The notes: generated by a model from the sequence alone, not told the origin. Counted from the stretch's first letter, positions 52,641-61,181 are shown. The stretch: DNA of 64,000 bases from Bacillus benzoevorans (GCF_014207535.1 NZ_JACHGK010000007.1:124001-188000), one strand, 5' to 3'. Made by a program: numbers and translations.

Positions 52641-53132
52641 TTACGTTAGTAGTGGTTTAATCATATTATACCAGGTAACTCCGCCATGCTCGGAGTTGGA
52701 AACACCATGGTTATTAAAGCCAAAGTTCTCATAAAAGCGGATCAAGTTCTCTTTGCAGGTGAGTGTAATCGTTTCACATTTGCGCGCTCTCGCCTCTTTT
52801 TCCAGAGCACTGAGCAGCGCTTGAGCAACTCCCCGCTTTTGAAATGCAGGGGACACAGCTAAGCCTAACACACTTTGGTGCCCTCCTGTTGCGGGATTCT
52901 CTTTAATTTCCGTAAACAAATCGTCGGTGATAAATGCTGTATGAATGATCGGTCCATTCACTAAACCAATGATTTCCCCTTCTTCTTCCGCGACAAAAAA
53001 GCTATCCGGAATAAGTCTGATCCGTTTTTCAAAGGCTCCTCCCGTTGCCGCCTCCTCAATTGGAAAACATTGCTGCTCTACGGCCGTTACTGCAGCTAAA
53101 TCCCCCATTTTCACATTGCGTATATGTAACAT
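52641..53132 (-). CDS. GNAT-family N-acetyltransferase
   Basis: 163 residues. Acetyl-CoA binding motif VLGLAVSPAFQKRGVAQALL and the C-terminal ENLIRFYENFGF are characteristic of GNAT; the N-terminal VTAVEQQCFPIEEAA resembles the arylalkylamine acetyltransferase subgroup. Acceptor unknown. ATG 53132 (MLHIRNVKM) has GGGAGGGAGG 9 bases upstream; the longer frame to 53189 is not supported. Confidence 0.88.
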   Translation of the reverse strand: MLHIRNVKMGDLAAVTAVEQQCFPIEEAATGGAFEKRIRLIPDSFFVAEEEGEIIGLVNGPIIHTAFITDDLFTEIKENPATGGHQSVLGLAVSPAFQKRGVAQALLSALEKEARARKCETITLTCKENLIRFYENFGFNNHGVSNSEHGGVTWYNMIKPLLT

Positions 53133-53280
53133 AAGACAAGCCTCCCTCCCGATCCATTTTAACACAGCAAAAAAAGGAAAGCAGTTCACTTGATTTTATC
53201 ATGAAAAATTGGAATAATCTAAATATGTTTATTACTACACAAATAGTGTTAAGATTAAAAGAAAAAGGGGCCTTAGGGAG

Positions 53281-53598
53281 ATGAACAAGACAGATTCAAT
53301 AGCACGTAGAATACTAGGCTGGAAATTATATAGCACTGGTAAATGGTACAATCATGAAAAAGGCGTATTTATCAACGAACAAGAGTTTCAACCACAATCG
53401 AATCTTGATCATGCCATGCTGATTGTGAAAAGATTAGAGGACTATGGCTATCAGTATACCCTCAAGGGAGATTCTGAAGTTTGTTTCGATAATCAATTTC
53501 ATCACTCATGTGCAGCAGGTAATACGTTAGCAGAAGCCATTACAAATGCAGCCCATTTAATTGCCGATCAGAGTTCGCCGGCAGATGAATGGCTATAA
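53281..53598 (+). CDS. Small protein with phage ABA-sandwich-like domain
   Basis: 105 residues: IARRILGWKLYSTGKWYNHE, then YGYQYTLKGDSEVCFDN and AEAITNAAHLIA. The arrangement 'helix with I-A-x-x-x-L-G-W', beta strands, then an A-rich C-terminal helix resembles the ABA-sandwich domain proteins common in Bacillus phages and chromosomes. No known function. AGGGAG precedes the ATG directly. Isolated, with a terminator after it. Confidence 0.75.
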   Translation: MNKTDSIARRILGWKLYSTGKWYNHEKGVFINEQEFQPQSNLDHAMLIVKRLEDYGYQYTLKGDSEVCFDNQFHHSCAAGNTLAEAITNAAHLIADQSSPADEWL

Positions 53599-53603
53599 TA
53601 GTA

Positions 53604-53633
53604 AAAAGGTGTGGATTATTCTTCACACCTTTT
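53604..53633. terminator. Bidirectional terminator before ytmB
   Basis: Perfect stem AAAAGGTGTG / CACACCTTTT with a 10-base loop between the convergent small gene and ytmB. Confidence 0.75.
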
Positions 53634-53646
53634 CCTATTTTCTCGA

Positions 53647-53889
53647 TTAATTTGTTGTATTTAACGAAACGAGTTCATAGTAAATGGTTGTTTTCTCATT
53701 TTCCCATTCCAGCTTTTTAATTTTAGCGATTGCATCTGGTTCACTGTCTTTTGTTTTCCGAACTTCAATTGGAATTTCCATGGGATAAAGCCGGTATTCA
53801 TTTTTCACCAAAGTGAAATAATTTTCATTCACCCGCTTTTCTTTTCCTTTTGTGACAATCATTGTATTTAATTCTAAAGGCATCCCCAT
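53647..53889 (-). CDS. ytmB: YtmB, DUF2584 small protein
   Basis: 80 residues with MGMPLELNTMIVTKGKEKRV, YRLYPMEIPIEVRKTKD and KIKKLEWENEKTTIYYELVSL; a compact beta-rich family found only near ytmA in Bacillus. Function unknown. GGAGGAAAAACAAT precedes the ATG. Downstream of ytmA with a 49-base gap. Confidence 0.88.
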   Translation of the reverse strand: MGMPLELNTMIVTKGKEKRVNENYFTLVKNEYRLYPMEIPIEVRKTKDSEPDAIAKIKKLEWENEKTTIYYELVSLNTTN

Positions 53890-53938
53890 ATTGTTTTTCC
53901 TCCTTTATACCATCGACCTTTGATAACTGTATTCTACC

Positions 53939-54721
53939 TTAATTGACTTGCCTTTTCATCCATGCCGTTAAATCTGAAACGATCTGTCGATTGATGGCTG
54001 GCGGGAAGTAATGGGTAAACTCATCAAAGTACCAAGTTTCTCCCCTTTTGTTCAGTTCTTTTAACCTTTTTTCCAGCCGGTAGGCATGCTCTACGGAGAC
54101 GTTTTTGTCTTTTCGCCCATGAATAATCAACACCGGCAGGGTTAATTTTTCCAGCATATAGATAGGAGTTCGTTCCCGGTACTGTTCCGGAACTTTGGCC
54201 GGTGTTCCCCCTATAACCCGTTTCATCATTCTCCGTAAATCCATTCGCTCCTCATACGTGAGGAACATGTCGCTGACCCCGCCCCATGTTACAATAGATG
54301 CAGCCTGCTGATAATGAATCGCCGTTAATAACGCCATGACACCGCCGCGCGAAAAGCCAAAAATATGTACCCTTCTGACCCTCTCCAGAGAGTCCAAAAG
54401 CTCAAATCCGGAAAATGCATCTTCCCTGTCAGCGCCGGCAAAATCTTCATGCCCTTCTCCGCCTTGATTTCCGCGGTAAAAAGGGGCAAAAACAATGAAC
54501 CCCTCTGCAGCAAATTGGATAATTCGTGACGGTCTGACCTTTCCTACATTTTTAATGCCCCCGCGCAAATATAGAAACCCGTCATAATTTCTATCATCTT
54601 TCGGTTCTGCCAGCAAACCTTTGACCTTTAATCCATCGTTAGATAAATAAGTAATGATCGATAATTCAATGGCGGGATTGGGTGATGGAAATCTCTGCTT
54701 CAATACCATTCGATTATTCAT
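53939..54721 (-). CDS. ytmA: YtmA, prolyl-oligopeptidase-family hydrolase
   Basis: 260 residues. Alpha/beta hydrolase: GFLYLRGGIKNVGKVRPSRI, nucleophile elbow GFSRGGVMAL, aspartate in IHGRKDKNVS and histidine in FTHYFPP. It matches YtmA along its length. Substrate unknown; likely a peptidase or esterase. ATG 54721 lies 6 bases after AAGGTG; a GTG three codons earlier overlaps that site. Confidence 0.9.
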   Translation of the reverse strand: MNNRMVLKQRFPSPNPAIELSIITYLSNDGLKVKGLLAEPKDDRNYDGFLYLRGGIKNVGKVRPSRIIQFAAEGFIVFAPFYRGNQGGEGHEDFAGADREDAFSGFELLDSLERVRRVHIFGFSRGGVMALLTAIHYQQAASIVTWGGVSDMFLTYEERMDLRRMMKRVIGGTPAKVPEQYRERTPIYMLEKLTLPVLIIHGRKDKNVSVEHAYRLEKRLKELNKRGETWYFDEFTHYFPPAINRQIVSDLTAWMKRQVN

Positions 54722-54867
54722 TGTCGCCACCTTATGCTTTCATCTTCTCAAGCTTATTATGCCTTTAATTTAGGAAATCATCATTTTCCTTGCCGCTTGC
54801 ACAGCATGGTGATGATGAAAAAAATCCTGAAGGTTGAGTTCCTCCAGGAAATTAGATGAGTACCTGA

Positions 54868-55611
54868 TTATTGCGTAATAATAACGGGTCCTTCCTTTGT
54901 CACAATAACAGTATGTTCAATCTGTGCCACAAAGCTCTTATCTTCTGTTGCATACGTCCATCCGTCGTTCTTTTGATATACTTCTTGCGCACCGGTTGAA
55001 ATAAATGGTTCAAAAGCGATAACCATTCCTTCACGAAGCAATTCTTTATCCCATGAATCATAGTAGTTTAAAATATGGTCAGGCTCTTCATGCAGAGCTC
55101 TGCCGACTCCATGCCCGGTTAAATTCATTATCACCGTGAATCCATTCTGCCTTGCTGTTTGATAAACCATTTTGCCGATAGCATTTTTCTTGCCGCCGAC
55201 TTTAAATTTTGTTAACCCTGCTTCAAACGCCTTCTTTGCTGTTTCACACAGCTTTGTCAAGATCGGATCCCCTTCACCGACGACAAAGGATATGCCGGTA
55301 TCGGCAAAATAACCATTTTTTGAACCGGATACATCGATATTGACCAAATCCCCTTCTTGGATCACCCGTTTTCCTGGAATACCGTGGGCCACTTCATCAT
55401 TCACACTAATGCATGTAAACCCTGGAAAATCATATTCACCTTTAGGACCGGAAATGGCGCCGTATTGTTCAAACAGTTCTCCGGCAAAATCATCCAGTTC
55501 CTTTGTCGTGATTCCTGGCTTTGTTTTCTTCACCATTTCATCCCGAATGGTTCCTATTATTTTACCGGCCTCTTTAAGACCTTGAAAATCCGCTTCTGTT
55601 TTTGCAATCAC
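54868..55611 (-). CDS. Methionine aminopeptidase type I (MapB/YflG-like)
   Basis: 247 residues. Dimetal ligands D93, D104, H167, E201 and E232 and the substrate histidine H76 are all in place (NIDVSG, FADTG, LTGHGVG, FEPFIS, QIEHTV). It removes the initiator methionine. The sequence resembles the second Bacillus enzyme (YflG) rather than the ribosomal-operon Map. GTG start at 55611 with GAAGGAATG upstream. Confidence 0.92.
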   Translation of the reverse strand: MIAKTEADFQGLKEAGKIIGTIRDEMVKKTKPGITTKELDDFAGELFEQYGAISGPKGEYDFPGFTCISVNDEVAHGIPGKRVIQEGDLVNIDVSGSKNGYFADTGISFVVGEGDPILTKLCETAKKAFEAGLTKFKVGGKKNAIGKMVYQTARQNGFTVIMNLTGHGVGRALHEEPDHILNYYDSWDKELLREGMVIAFEPFISTGAQEVYQKNDGWTYATEDKSFVAQIEHTVIVTKEGPVIITQ

Positions 55612-55723
55612 TATACATTCCTTCTTTCAATAAAAACTTAACATAAATATACCTTTTATTAATCATCCTCCATATTAACACAGTGTTAATTAAAATTAAA
55701 TGAATCGACGATTCGAAAAACGT

Positions 55724-55759
55724 AAAAGAGACTGACCTTGATATAGGTCAGTCTCTTTT
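55724..55759. terminator. Terminator of the CAP lipoprotein gene
   Basis: Perfect 15-bp stem AAAAGAGACTGACCT / AGGTCAGTCTCTTTT with a 6-base loop, flanked by T/A runs on both strands. Confidence 0.85.
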
Positions 55760-55766
55760 TTTGTGC

Positions 55767-56840
55767 TTATTTTCCGATAAACATTTGTGTCCAATGGTGA
55801 CCGGCAGGATCATAACCGACACCAATATGAGTGAAATCACGGCTTAAAATATTTTTGCGGTGTCCTTCACTATTCATCCATGCCTGAACCACTTCCTGTG
55901 GTGTCCGTTGACCTTGGGCAATATTTTCCCCTGCCGAGCGATACGTTACACCAAAATCACGCATCATATCAAATGGAGAGCCGTAGGTTGGGCTTGTATG
56001 CGAGAAATATCCCTTTTGCTGCATATCCTCTGATTTTTTTTGTGCGACGCTATTTAGCTTGGTATCAGCCTGCAGCGCTGGCAGACCATTTTGCTTCCGC
56101 TGCTGATTGGTTAAATCAATCACTTGCTGGACAGCCTGGCTTACATTTGCCGGTGTCTGAGTTTGCTGAGCAGCAGGTGCCGGCTTATTTTGCGTTTGCT
56201 GCTGCGGTGCTTGTGCTTGCTGCTGCGGTGCTTGCTGCTGTGGCGCTTGTGCTTGCTGTCTTTGTGCCTGCTGTTGCTGCAATAGCGCCTGTGCCTGCTG
56301 CATCATCCTCTGCTGCAATTCTGGAGTCTGAACCAGTTCGTAACCCTGGCGAAGATTTAATTGTTTTTGTGAATTTTGATTCGGATCTACAGGAACAAAT
56401 TGGTATCTTGCCTCTTGCACTAAAACAGCCCTAGTTTGCGGATAGTTTGTGCTGTTTTTAGTTGTCTGATAACTGGAAATGTTCGGGTTGCGATCATTGT
56501 TTCTCCAATTATTTACATTCACATTATTTTGTACGCGATTTCTGAATGATGTTCTGTCTCCGTTATCCCTGTTATTGTCAGTAGTATTGATCAGCCGTGT
56601 ACCATTACGATTATATCGTCTGTCATTATCATTGTTATAATCCTCGGTAAGCGGTCCCTGATGATCAAAAGGATAACGATTATTCACACGATATAAATTG
56701 TTATCAACATTTGTGGTTGTCGATGTATTTATTCGGTTTCCATCTGTATGATCCATCGCATTATCGTTGTCCTTATTACAAGCGGCCAGCCCTAGCACCA
56801 AAGCCGGTGCAATAAACAACCCTAACTTTTTCTTTATCAA
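55767..56840 (-). CDS. CAP/SCP-domain lipoprotein (YkwD-like)
   Basis: 357 residues. Lipoprotein signal with LGLAAC (C21), a long Asn/Arg-rich disordered region (about 22-140), a Gln/Ala/Pro tract (about 180-225, repeats of QQQAQAP) and a C-terminal CAP domain from about 235 (VIDLTNQQRKQNGLPAL, GYFSHTSP, GENIAQGQRTPQEVVQAWMNS, GHRKNIL, GVGYD). Similar modular proteins are exported or spore-associated in Bacillus; role unknown. TTG start after AAAGGAGG at 8 bases. Confidence 0.9.
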   Translation of the reverse strand: MIKKKLGLFIAPALVLGLAACNKDNDNAMDHTDGNRINTSTTTNVDNNLYRVNNRYPFDHQGPLTEDYNNDNDRRYNRNGTRLINTTDNNRDNGDRTSFRNRVQNNVNVNNWRNNDRNPNISSYQTTKNSTNYPQTRAVLVQEARYQFVPVDPNQNSQKQLNLRQGYELVQTPELQQRMMQQAQALLQQQQAQRQQAQAPQQQAPQQQAQAPQQQTQNKPAPAAQQTQTPANVSQAVQQVIDLTNQQRKQNGLPALQADTKLNSVAQKKSEDMQQKGYFSHTSPTYGSPFDMMRDFGVTYRSAGENIAQGQRTPQEVVQAWMNSEGHRKNILSRDFTHIGVGYDPAGHHWTQMFIGK

Positions 56841-56999
56841 TTCAATAACCTCCTTTGGAAATGCTGTGTTACCTTCTTAGTCTTGCAGAAGGAGCAAAAA
56901 GTATAGGTGGTAATAACCGTATTTTATGGGAGTGTTCTGTTGCAAAATTGAAGGTAAAAACGGAAGGTGGCATCTATAGAGGTAAATAGGTCAAAAATA

Positions 57000-57036
57000 A
57001 AAGAGGCTGACTTCATCTTAGTCAGTCTCTTTATCA
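57000..57036 (-). terminator. Terminator of the EIIC gene
   Basis: Stem AAAGAGACTGACT / AGTCAGCCTCTTT (one mismatch), followed by TTATTTTT on the minus strand. Its arm is nearly identical to the terminator at 55724-55759. Confidence 0.75.
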
Positions 57037-57052
57037 TTTCCCTGCGATTTTT

Positions 57053-58183
57053 CTATCCCTTTTGGCTCTTCTTATCTTCATAGCCAAATAATAGCGTAAG
57101 GATAAGCGCTGTCACTAAAGCAACAAAAATACCAATGACGTATAACCCCATTGGGGCAAAGGCCGGGATGGACAAGAAACTCGGCAGAACAAAAGTGGTC
57201 ATTTTTAAGCCAAGCATCCCATTAATCGCACCGCCTGCTGCTCCTGCTGCAGCAACAATCACCATTGTTTTTTTATAACGGACAAGAATTCCGTATGTGA
57301 TGAGCTCTGTTGTTCCGGCTAACGCTCCCGGGACAATTCCTGAACCCGCTAAAGTCTTTAAATCCTTGTTTTTCGTTTTTAATAAAACGCCAATTGCCAT
57401 TCCAATCTGTGCAAACGGGGCTGCCGCTGCCATAGGAATAATTGAATCACCGCCCGTTGCCAAATTAGCAATAGCAAGGGGAATAACGGCCCAATGCAAA
57501 CCGAGGATCGTTAAAAACGTCCAGCCTGCGCCTAAGACTGCCCCCGTAATCCATCCGCTTTTTGCGCTTAAAAATTCAATTCCTGCTCCAATTCCCTCAC
57601 CCGCATACGTCCCAAAAGGACCGAAAAGGAGAATGGTTAATGGAACGATAATGACCAATGAAATCAACGGATTAATGAACATCTGCAGATCTTTATAAAT
57701 GATCTTTTTTAACAGTTTATCTAAAACGGCATAAATCGAAACAGCAATTAAGATGGGGAAAACGGTAGAAGAATAACTCATTAAAAGTACCGGAATTCCA
57801 AGAAACTCAACATTGCCGGCTCCGCCGCCCACCAAATCAGTATAATGCGGTTCCAAAAGTGCGGCACCGATGGTCCCCCCGACATATGGATTTGCCCCCA
57901 GCTTAGTGGCTAAAGTGACCCCAAGAAAAACAGGAAAAAAATAAAAGATGGCGTGTCCTGCTGCGGACAATATGGCGTATGTACCGCTATCTTTAGATAA
58001 CCATCCCAGCATGGTTAATACAGCTAATAATGCAGATAATAGTCCAGAGCCCGCTAAAACACCCAGTATCGGAGCAAAACTTCCTGAGATAACCCCAAGG
58101 ACCTTTGAAAGAACCGAATCCTTTTTTGCTGTACTTTCCTCCTTATCCTTTGAATCATTCATTCCGTATATCCCTGCTTCCAT
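57053..58183 (-). CDS. Solitary PTS EIIC permease, glucose/beta-glucoside superfamily
   Basis: 376 residues, about 10 membrane helices. EIIC features: VLGVISGSFAPILGVLAGSGLL, GHAIFYFFPVFLGVTLATKLG, the GITE-like loop written PGALAGTTELITYG, and LHWAVIPLAIANL. There is no EIIB domain (no phosphocysteine domain at either end) and no EIIA; neighbours are unrelated. It could borrow EIIB from another permease or serve as an exporter/sensor. Substrate unknown. AAAGGAG lies 9 bases before the ATG. Confidence 0.88.
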   Translation of the reverse strand: MEAGIYGMNDSKDKEESTAKKDSVLSKVLGVISGSFAPILGVLAGSGLLSALLAVLTMLGWLSKDSGTYAILSAAGHAIFYFFPVFLGVTLATKLGANPYVGGTIGAALLEPHYTDLVGGGAGNVEFLGIPVLLMSYSSTVFPILIAVSIYAVLDKLLKKIIYKDLQMFINPLISLVIIVPLTILLFGPFGTYAGEGIGAGIEFLSAKSGWITGAVLGAGWTFLTILGLHWAVIPLAIANLATGGDSIIPMAAAAPFAQIGMAIGVLLKTKNKDLKTLAGSGIVPGALAGTTELITYGILVRYKKTMVIVAAAGAAGGAINGMLGLKMTTFVLPSFLSIPAFAPMGLYVIGIFVALVTALILTLLFGYEDKKSQKG

Positions 58184-58207
58184 TATAGAATTCTCCTTTG
58201 CCTTATT

Positions 58208-58270
58208 ATCAAATGCGCCCTATACTAGCGCGCTTGCTCGAAAAATTTCCTTTGAAAAATTCCTGCTTTT
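58208..58270. repeat. Dispersed intergenic repeat, short copy
   Basis: Begins ATCAAATGCGCC and ends GCTTGCTCGAAAAATTTCC, TTTGAAAAAT, matching both edges of 46634-46773 but lacking its middle. It lies in the 337-bp gap 58184-58520 between divergent EIIC and ytlA-like genes; the rest of that gap is AT-rich with no recognised element. Confidence 0.65.
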
Positions 58271-58520
58271 GCCTCATAACGATAAAAAAACCTTTTCATT
58301 ATTTTTTATTATTTTCAAATCCAGCTAGTACAAACACAATCTCCATGTTATGCGAAAACCACTCCTTTTGTCCATTGTCTATTTATTACCACCAGACTTT
58401 TGTAACCCTTACCAATGGCTTTATAGTCCTGCTTATAGGCATTCACACATTTTTTTATTTTTCATACGATAATTTAGGCTCATGATTCCTAATTTTCAAA
58501 AAAAAAGGGGGACTTTTCGT

Positions 58521-59105
58521 ATGAAAAAGTGGTGTAAATCTGCCTTTTTACTGCTCCTAAGTTTGCTCGTCATTGTTCTTACAGCATGTGGAACGGGAAA
58601 GAAAGATACGACAGAAAAAACAGAAAAGGTAAGAGTAGCTGAAGTAACCCGTTCGATTTTTTATGCCCCGCTATATGCAGCAATTGAAAAAGGCTTTTTT
58701 GCCGAAGAGGGGCTCGATATTGAATTAACCACTACTTGGGGCGGGGATAAAACGATGACTACCCTTGTCTCTGGCGGTGCCGATATTGCTCTTGTCGGTT
58801 CAGAAACATCGATCTATGTTTCTGCTCAGGGTTCCACTGATCCCGTGATTAATTTCGCCCAGTTGACTCAAACAGACGGAACCTTTCTCGTTTCACGTGA
58901 GAAAATCGATCATTTCACATGGGATATGCTTAAGGGCAGTGACTTTTTAGGTCAAAGGAAAGGCGGAATGCCGCAAATGGTTGGGGAATTCGTACTGAAA
59001 GGTCATGGAATTAACCCGCAAAATGATCTCAATTTAATTCAAAACATCGATTTCGCGAACATCGCAAATGCCTTATCATACGGTAACAAAATACACTGCT
59101 TTTAG
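58521..59105 (+). pseudogene. ytlA: ytlA-like ABC transporter substrate-binding lipoprotein, truncated by insertion
   Basis: 194 codons. Lipobox LTAC (C23), then an NMT1/SsuA-like binding protein: VAEVTRSIFYAPLYAAIEKGFF, LDIELTTTWGGDKTMTTLVSGGADIALVGSE, NFAQLTQTDGTFLVSREK, GQRKGGMPQMVGEFVLKGHG, IDFANIANALSYGN. YtlA proteins are about 330 residues and continue with a GTGDYVQLFEP-type segment; here the match stops at YGN and five unrelated residues (KIHCF) precede a stop. The second half is therefore missing, and a serine recombinase gene lies directly behind. Start ATG 58521 with GGGGGA upstream. Confidence 0.88.
59080..59092. other. Probable left attachment junction (attL)
   Basis: The reading frame of ytlA loses family similarity right after TACGGTAAC (59079-59087). 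The recombinase gene ends 97 bases further on, oriented toward the junction, the usual arrangement for integrase and att site. The exact 2-bp crossover cannot be set without the right end or an empty site. Confidence 0.6.
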
Positions 59106-59153
59106 GTCAAAGGCTCATGTACAATAACTATGTTAATAATGGAGAGACATAAA

Positions 59154-59185
59154 AAAAACGCCAATTAACATTTCCTGGCGTTTTT
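59154..59185. terminator. Terminator of the recombinase gene
   Basis: Stem AAAAACGCCA / TGGCGTTTTT with a 12-base loop. The recombinase stop (59184-59186) overlaps its outer edge; it can also end the truncated ytlA transcript. Confidence 0.8.
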
Positions 59186-60791
59186 AGCATTTCACGTGTT
59201 GCATACATTCTTCCAGTGCTAAATTAAAAGTGATGTCAACTTCATTTTTACCTAGAGAGACTCTGTCAATAATTCTTGAAAGCATAGCCTTTTTTAAATT
59301 TTCATCTGCATGATCGAACCTTATTTCCCAATTTTTTAGCTCATTGGCTATAAAGTTTACATCTGAATAATGTTCTTTTTCTCTTTCTACTTCAGATTTC
59401 AAAGTGCTTAATGTATCTGTTATATGTTTTATCTTATCTTCTATACTTGTGATTGCGGTCGATAATTGTTTTGGTGTAAAGTCACTTTCCTCCATTAATG
59501 ATTTGGAGATTTCTGCATTTAGCTTTTTTAGATGATTACGGTGTGAACGAATTTCACTTTCCAAATTCTTTATATTACTTTCCTTGAGTTTGATCATCGC
59601 TTCTTTTTGATTGATTGAACTGTCAATAAAGGATGTTAAATCTAATTGCGAAATGACCTCTTTTATCTGATTAATCATAATGGCATCATACTTTTTAGCG
59701 CCCCATATATTTTGAGCATGTTCGCAGTGAAGTCTCCCCTTGTTTAAAGGACAGCGATAACGATAAACAATATTTTTGTAATAATCGTTTCTATACGCGT
59801 ATTTCTGCTTCCTGTATAAATAGTGGCCACTTAGCTTGGCATCACAATATTTACAATAGGCTAATCCTGAAAACATCAATTTTCCCGCTAGTGGTATTCC
59901 TGTTTTATCCTGGTCTTTTAACTTTTCGCTCCTTGTAATCCGAATTTTTTCGGCTTGGTTGAATAGATCATCTGAAACAATTCTCAATTTTTCGTTATAT
60001 GGTTGTGTTCCTCCATCTTTGCCAACATCAGTTTCTTTATATCGTTTCCTGCCAATATAAACCGGATTGGCTAATATCCTTTGAATCGTACTAACTCCAA
60101 ATATTTGACCATCTTGATTACGATATCCCTTACTATTTAAGTAATCAACAATTTTACGATACCCCATATGTTTATCAATGTATAAACTAAAAATCAGTTT
60201 AACCATATCTGCTTCCTTTTCGTCAATAACAAGCTCTTTCATTTTTTTATCCTTACTCTTCCAGTGTGCTTCATCTGTTTCAACAAGCTTATATCCAGTT
60301 GGAATAACCCCGCCTTGATAATATCCCAGTTGACTGCGCTGTCTTTTAGCATCCTTTACCCGCTGAGATGTTTTCTGGCTTTCACCGTCTGCTTGCCAAA
60401 AACTAATATAGTTTAAAAGTTTATCAATGTGCGTATCCGTTTTTCTTTGCCCTTCCACTGTAGACCAAACCTCAATGTTGTGCTGGTTCAAGAAATTTAC
60501 AACATAAGGTGATTCATCTTCTCTTCTTCCAATTCTATCTAACATATACACTAGTAATATATCAAATTCATTATGAATCGCCGCCTCTTTGATAGTGGTC
60601 AATTCATCTCTATCCTTTGTTTTTAACTTCCAACCCGAAACACCATTTTCTGATAATTCTTTTGTTATCTCCCAATCCATTTGTTTTTTGACAAATGCTC
60701 GACACACTTGTTTTTGCATTGGAATATCATTTTCTGCACTAACTTGTTTCTTTGATGATACGCGATATAGACACCATACTCGTTTCATCAT
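59184..60791 (-). CDS. Large serine recombinase (site-specific integrase)
   Basis: 535 residues. Resolvase catalytic domain (1-150) with YRVSSKKQ (nucleophile S12), LDRIGR (85-89); recombinase domain (about 155-300) with GVIPTGYKL, VSTIQRILANPVYIG; zinc ribbon with C313, C316, C347 and C356; then a long coiled-coil region (about 395-475, EAMIKLKESNIKNLESEIRS) and a C-terminal tail. This is the architecture of phiC31/TP901-1-type integrases that insert and excise elements directionally. AAAAGGGGCAGGGAAA precedes two ATGs. It is the gene nearest the attL junction. Confidence 0.94.
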   Translation of the reverse strand: MMKRVWCLYRVSSKKQVSAENDIPMQKQVCRAFVKKQMDWEITKELSENGVSGWKLKTKDRDELTTIKEAAIHNEFDILLVYMLDRIGRREDESPYVVNFLNQHNIEVWSTVEGQRKTDTHIDKLLNYISFWQADGESQKTSQRVKDAKRQRSQLGYYQGGVIPTGYKLVETDEAHWKSKDKKMKELVIDEKEADMVKLIFSLYIDKHMGYRKIVDYLNSKGYRNQDGQIFGVSTIQRILANPVYIGRKRYKETDVGKDGGTQPYNEKLRIVSDDLFNQAEKIRITRSEKLKDQDKTGIPLAGKLMFSGLAYCKYCDAKLSGHYLYRKQKYAYRNDYYKNIVYRYRCPLNKGRLHCEHAQNIWGAKKYDAIMINQIKEVISQLDLTSFIDSSINQKEAMIKLKESNIKNLESEIRSHRNHLKKLNAEISKSLMEESDFTPKQLSTAITSIEDKIKHITDTLSTLKSEVEREKEHYSDVNFIANELKNWEIRFDHADENLKKAMLSRIIDRVSLGKNEVDITFNLALEECMQHVKC

Positions 60792-60826
60792 TTTCCCTGC
60801 CCCTTTTCACCTGTTTCATTTCCCAG

Positions 60827-60857
60827 ATTGTAGCGCGAAAAAAAAGAATATCATCAA
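60827..60857 (-). promoter_or_regulatory. Possible promoter of the recombinase gene
   Basis: Minus strand TTGATG (60857-60852) and TACAAT (60832-60827), 19 bases apart, placing the promoter within the terminator of the upstream small gene. The spacing is long, so this is tentative. Confidence 0.3.
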
Positions 60858-60864
60858 GATATTC
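60846..60864 (-). terminator. Terminator overlapping the end of the small element gene
   Basis: Stem GAATATC / GATATTC with a 5-base loop that contains the TGA stop of the small gene, followed by eight T residues on the minus strand. Confidence 0.7.
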
Positions 60865-61069
60865 GTGAAAAAAAGGTCTTTAATCCATTTTTCGCCACTA
60901 GATTTTTTTCCTTATCCTTTGAAAATTTTAAATTTACTTTCACTTTATTGTTCGAATGATCGATTAAGTAATCAAATTCCTTATCCGTCTTATAGATATA
61001 TTTTATTCCTCCAAAGATAACTTCATTTTGTTGTTCTCCCATTTTATTTCTAATCATCGTGTCACCCAC
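60854..61069 (-). CDS. Small hypothetical protein of the element
   Basis: 71 residues from GTG 61069 (67 from ATG 61057; GGGTGGGTG favours the latter). Two predicted beta strands (EVIFGGIKYIYKTD and NKVKVNLKFSKD) followed by a basic tail ending LKTFFSRIS. No motif recognised; no HTH visible. It sits 62 bases upstream of the recombinase but ends in its own terminator, so it forms a separate unit. It could be a directionality or regulatory factor, but nothing in the sequence shows this. Confidence 0.5.
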   Translation of the reverse strand: MGDTMIRNKMGEQQNEVIFGGIKYIYKTDKEFDYLIDHSNNKVKVNLKFSKDKEKNLVAKNGLKTFFSRIS

Positions 61070-61181
61070 CCAGTTGGTATTTTTCCCTTCAATATATGAA
61101 GTTTAAAATTTGTCTTATTCTTTATGTACATGCACAAATAAAATCGATTTGAAGAATGTGAGAATTTAGGGATAAAAAAAC

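Noticed and set aside
55880..56434. 184-codon plus-strand open frame
   Set aside because: Antisense to the Gln-rich CAP lipoprotein; the Ala/Val-rich translation is a by-product of CAG codons.
60589..61020. 143-codon plus-strand open frame in the element
   Set aside because: Antisense to the recombinase 5' end and the small gene, with no start context; composition unlike neighbouring proteins.
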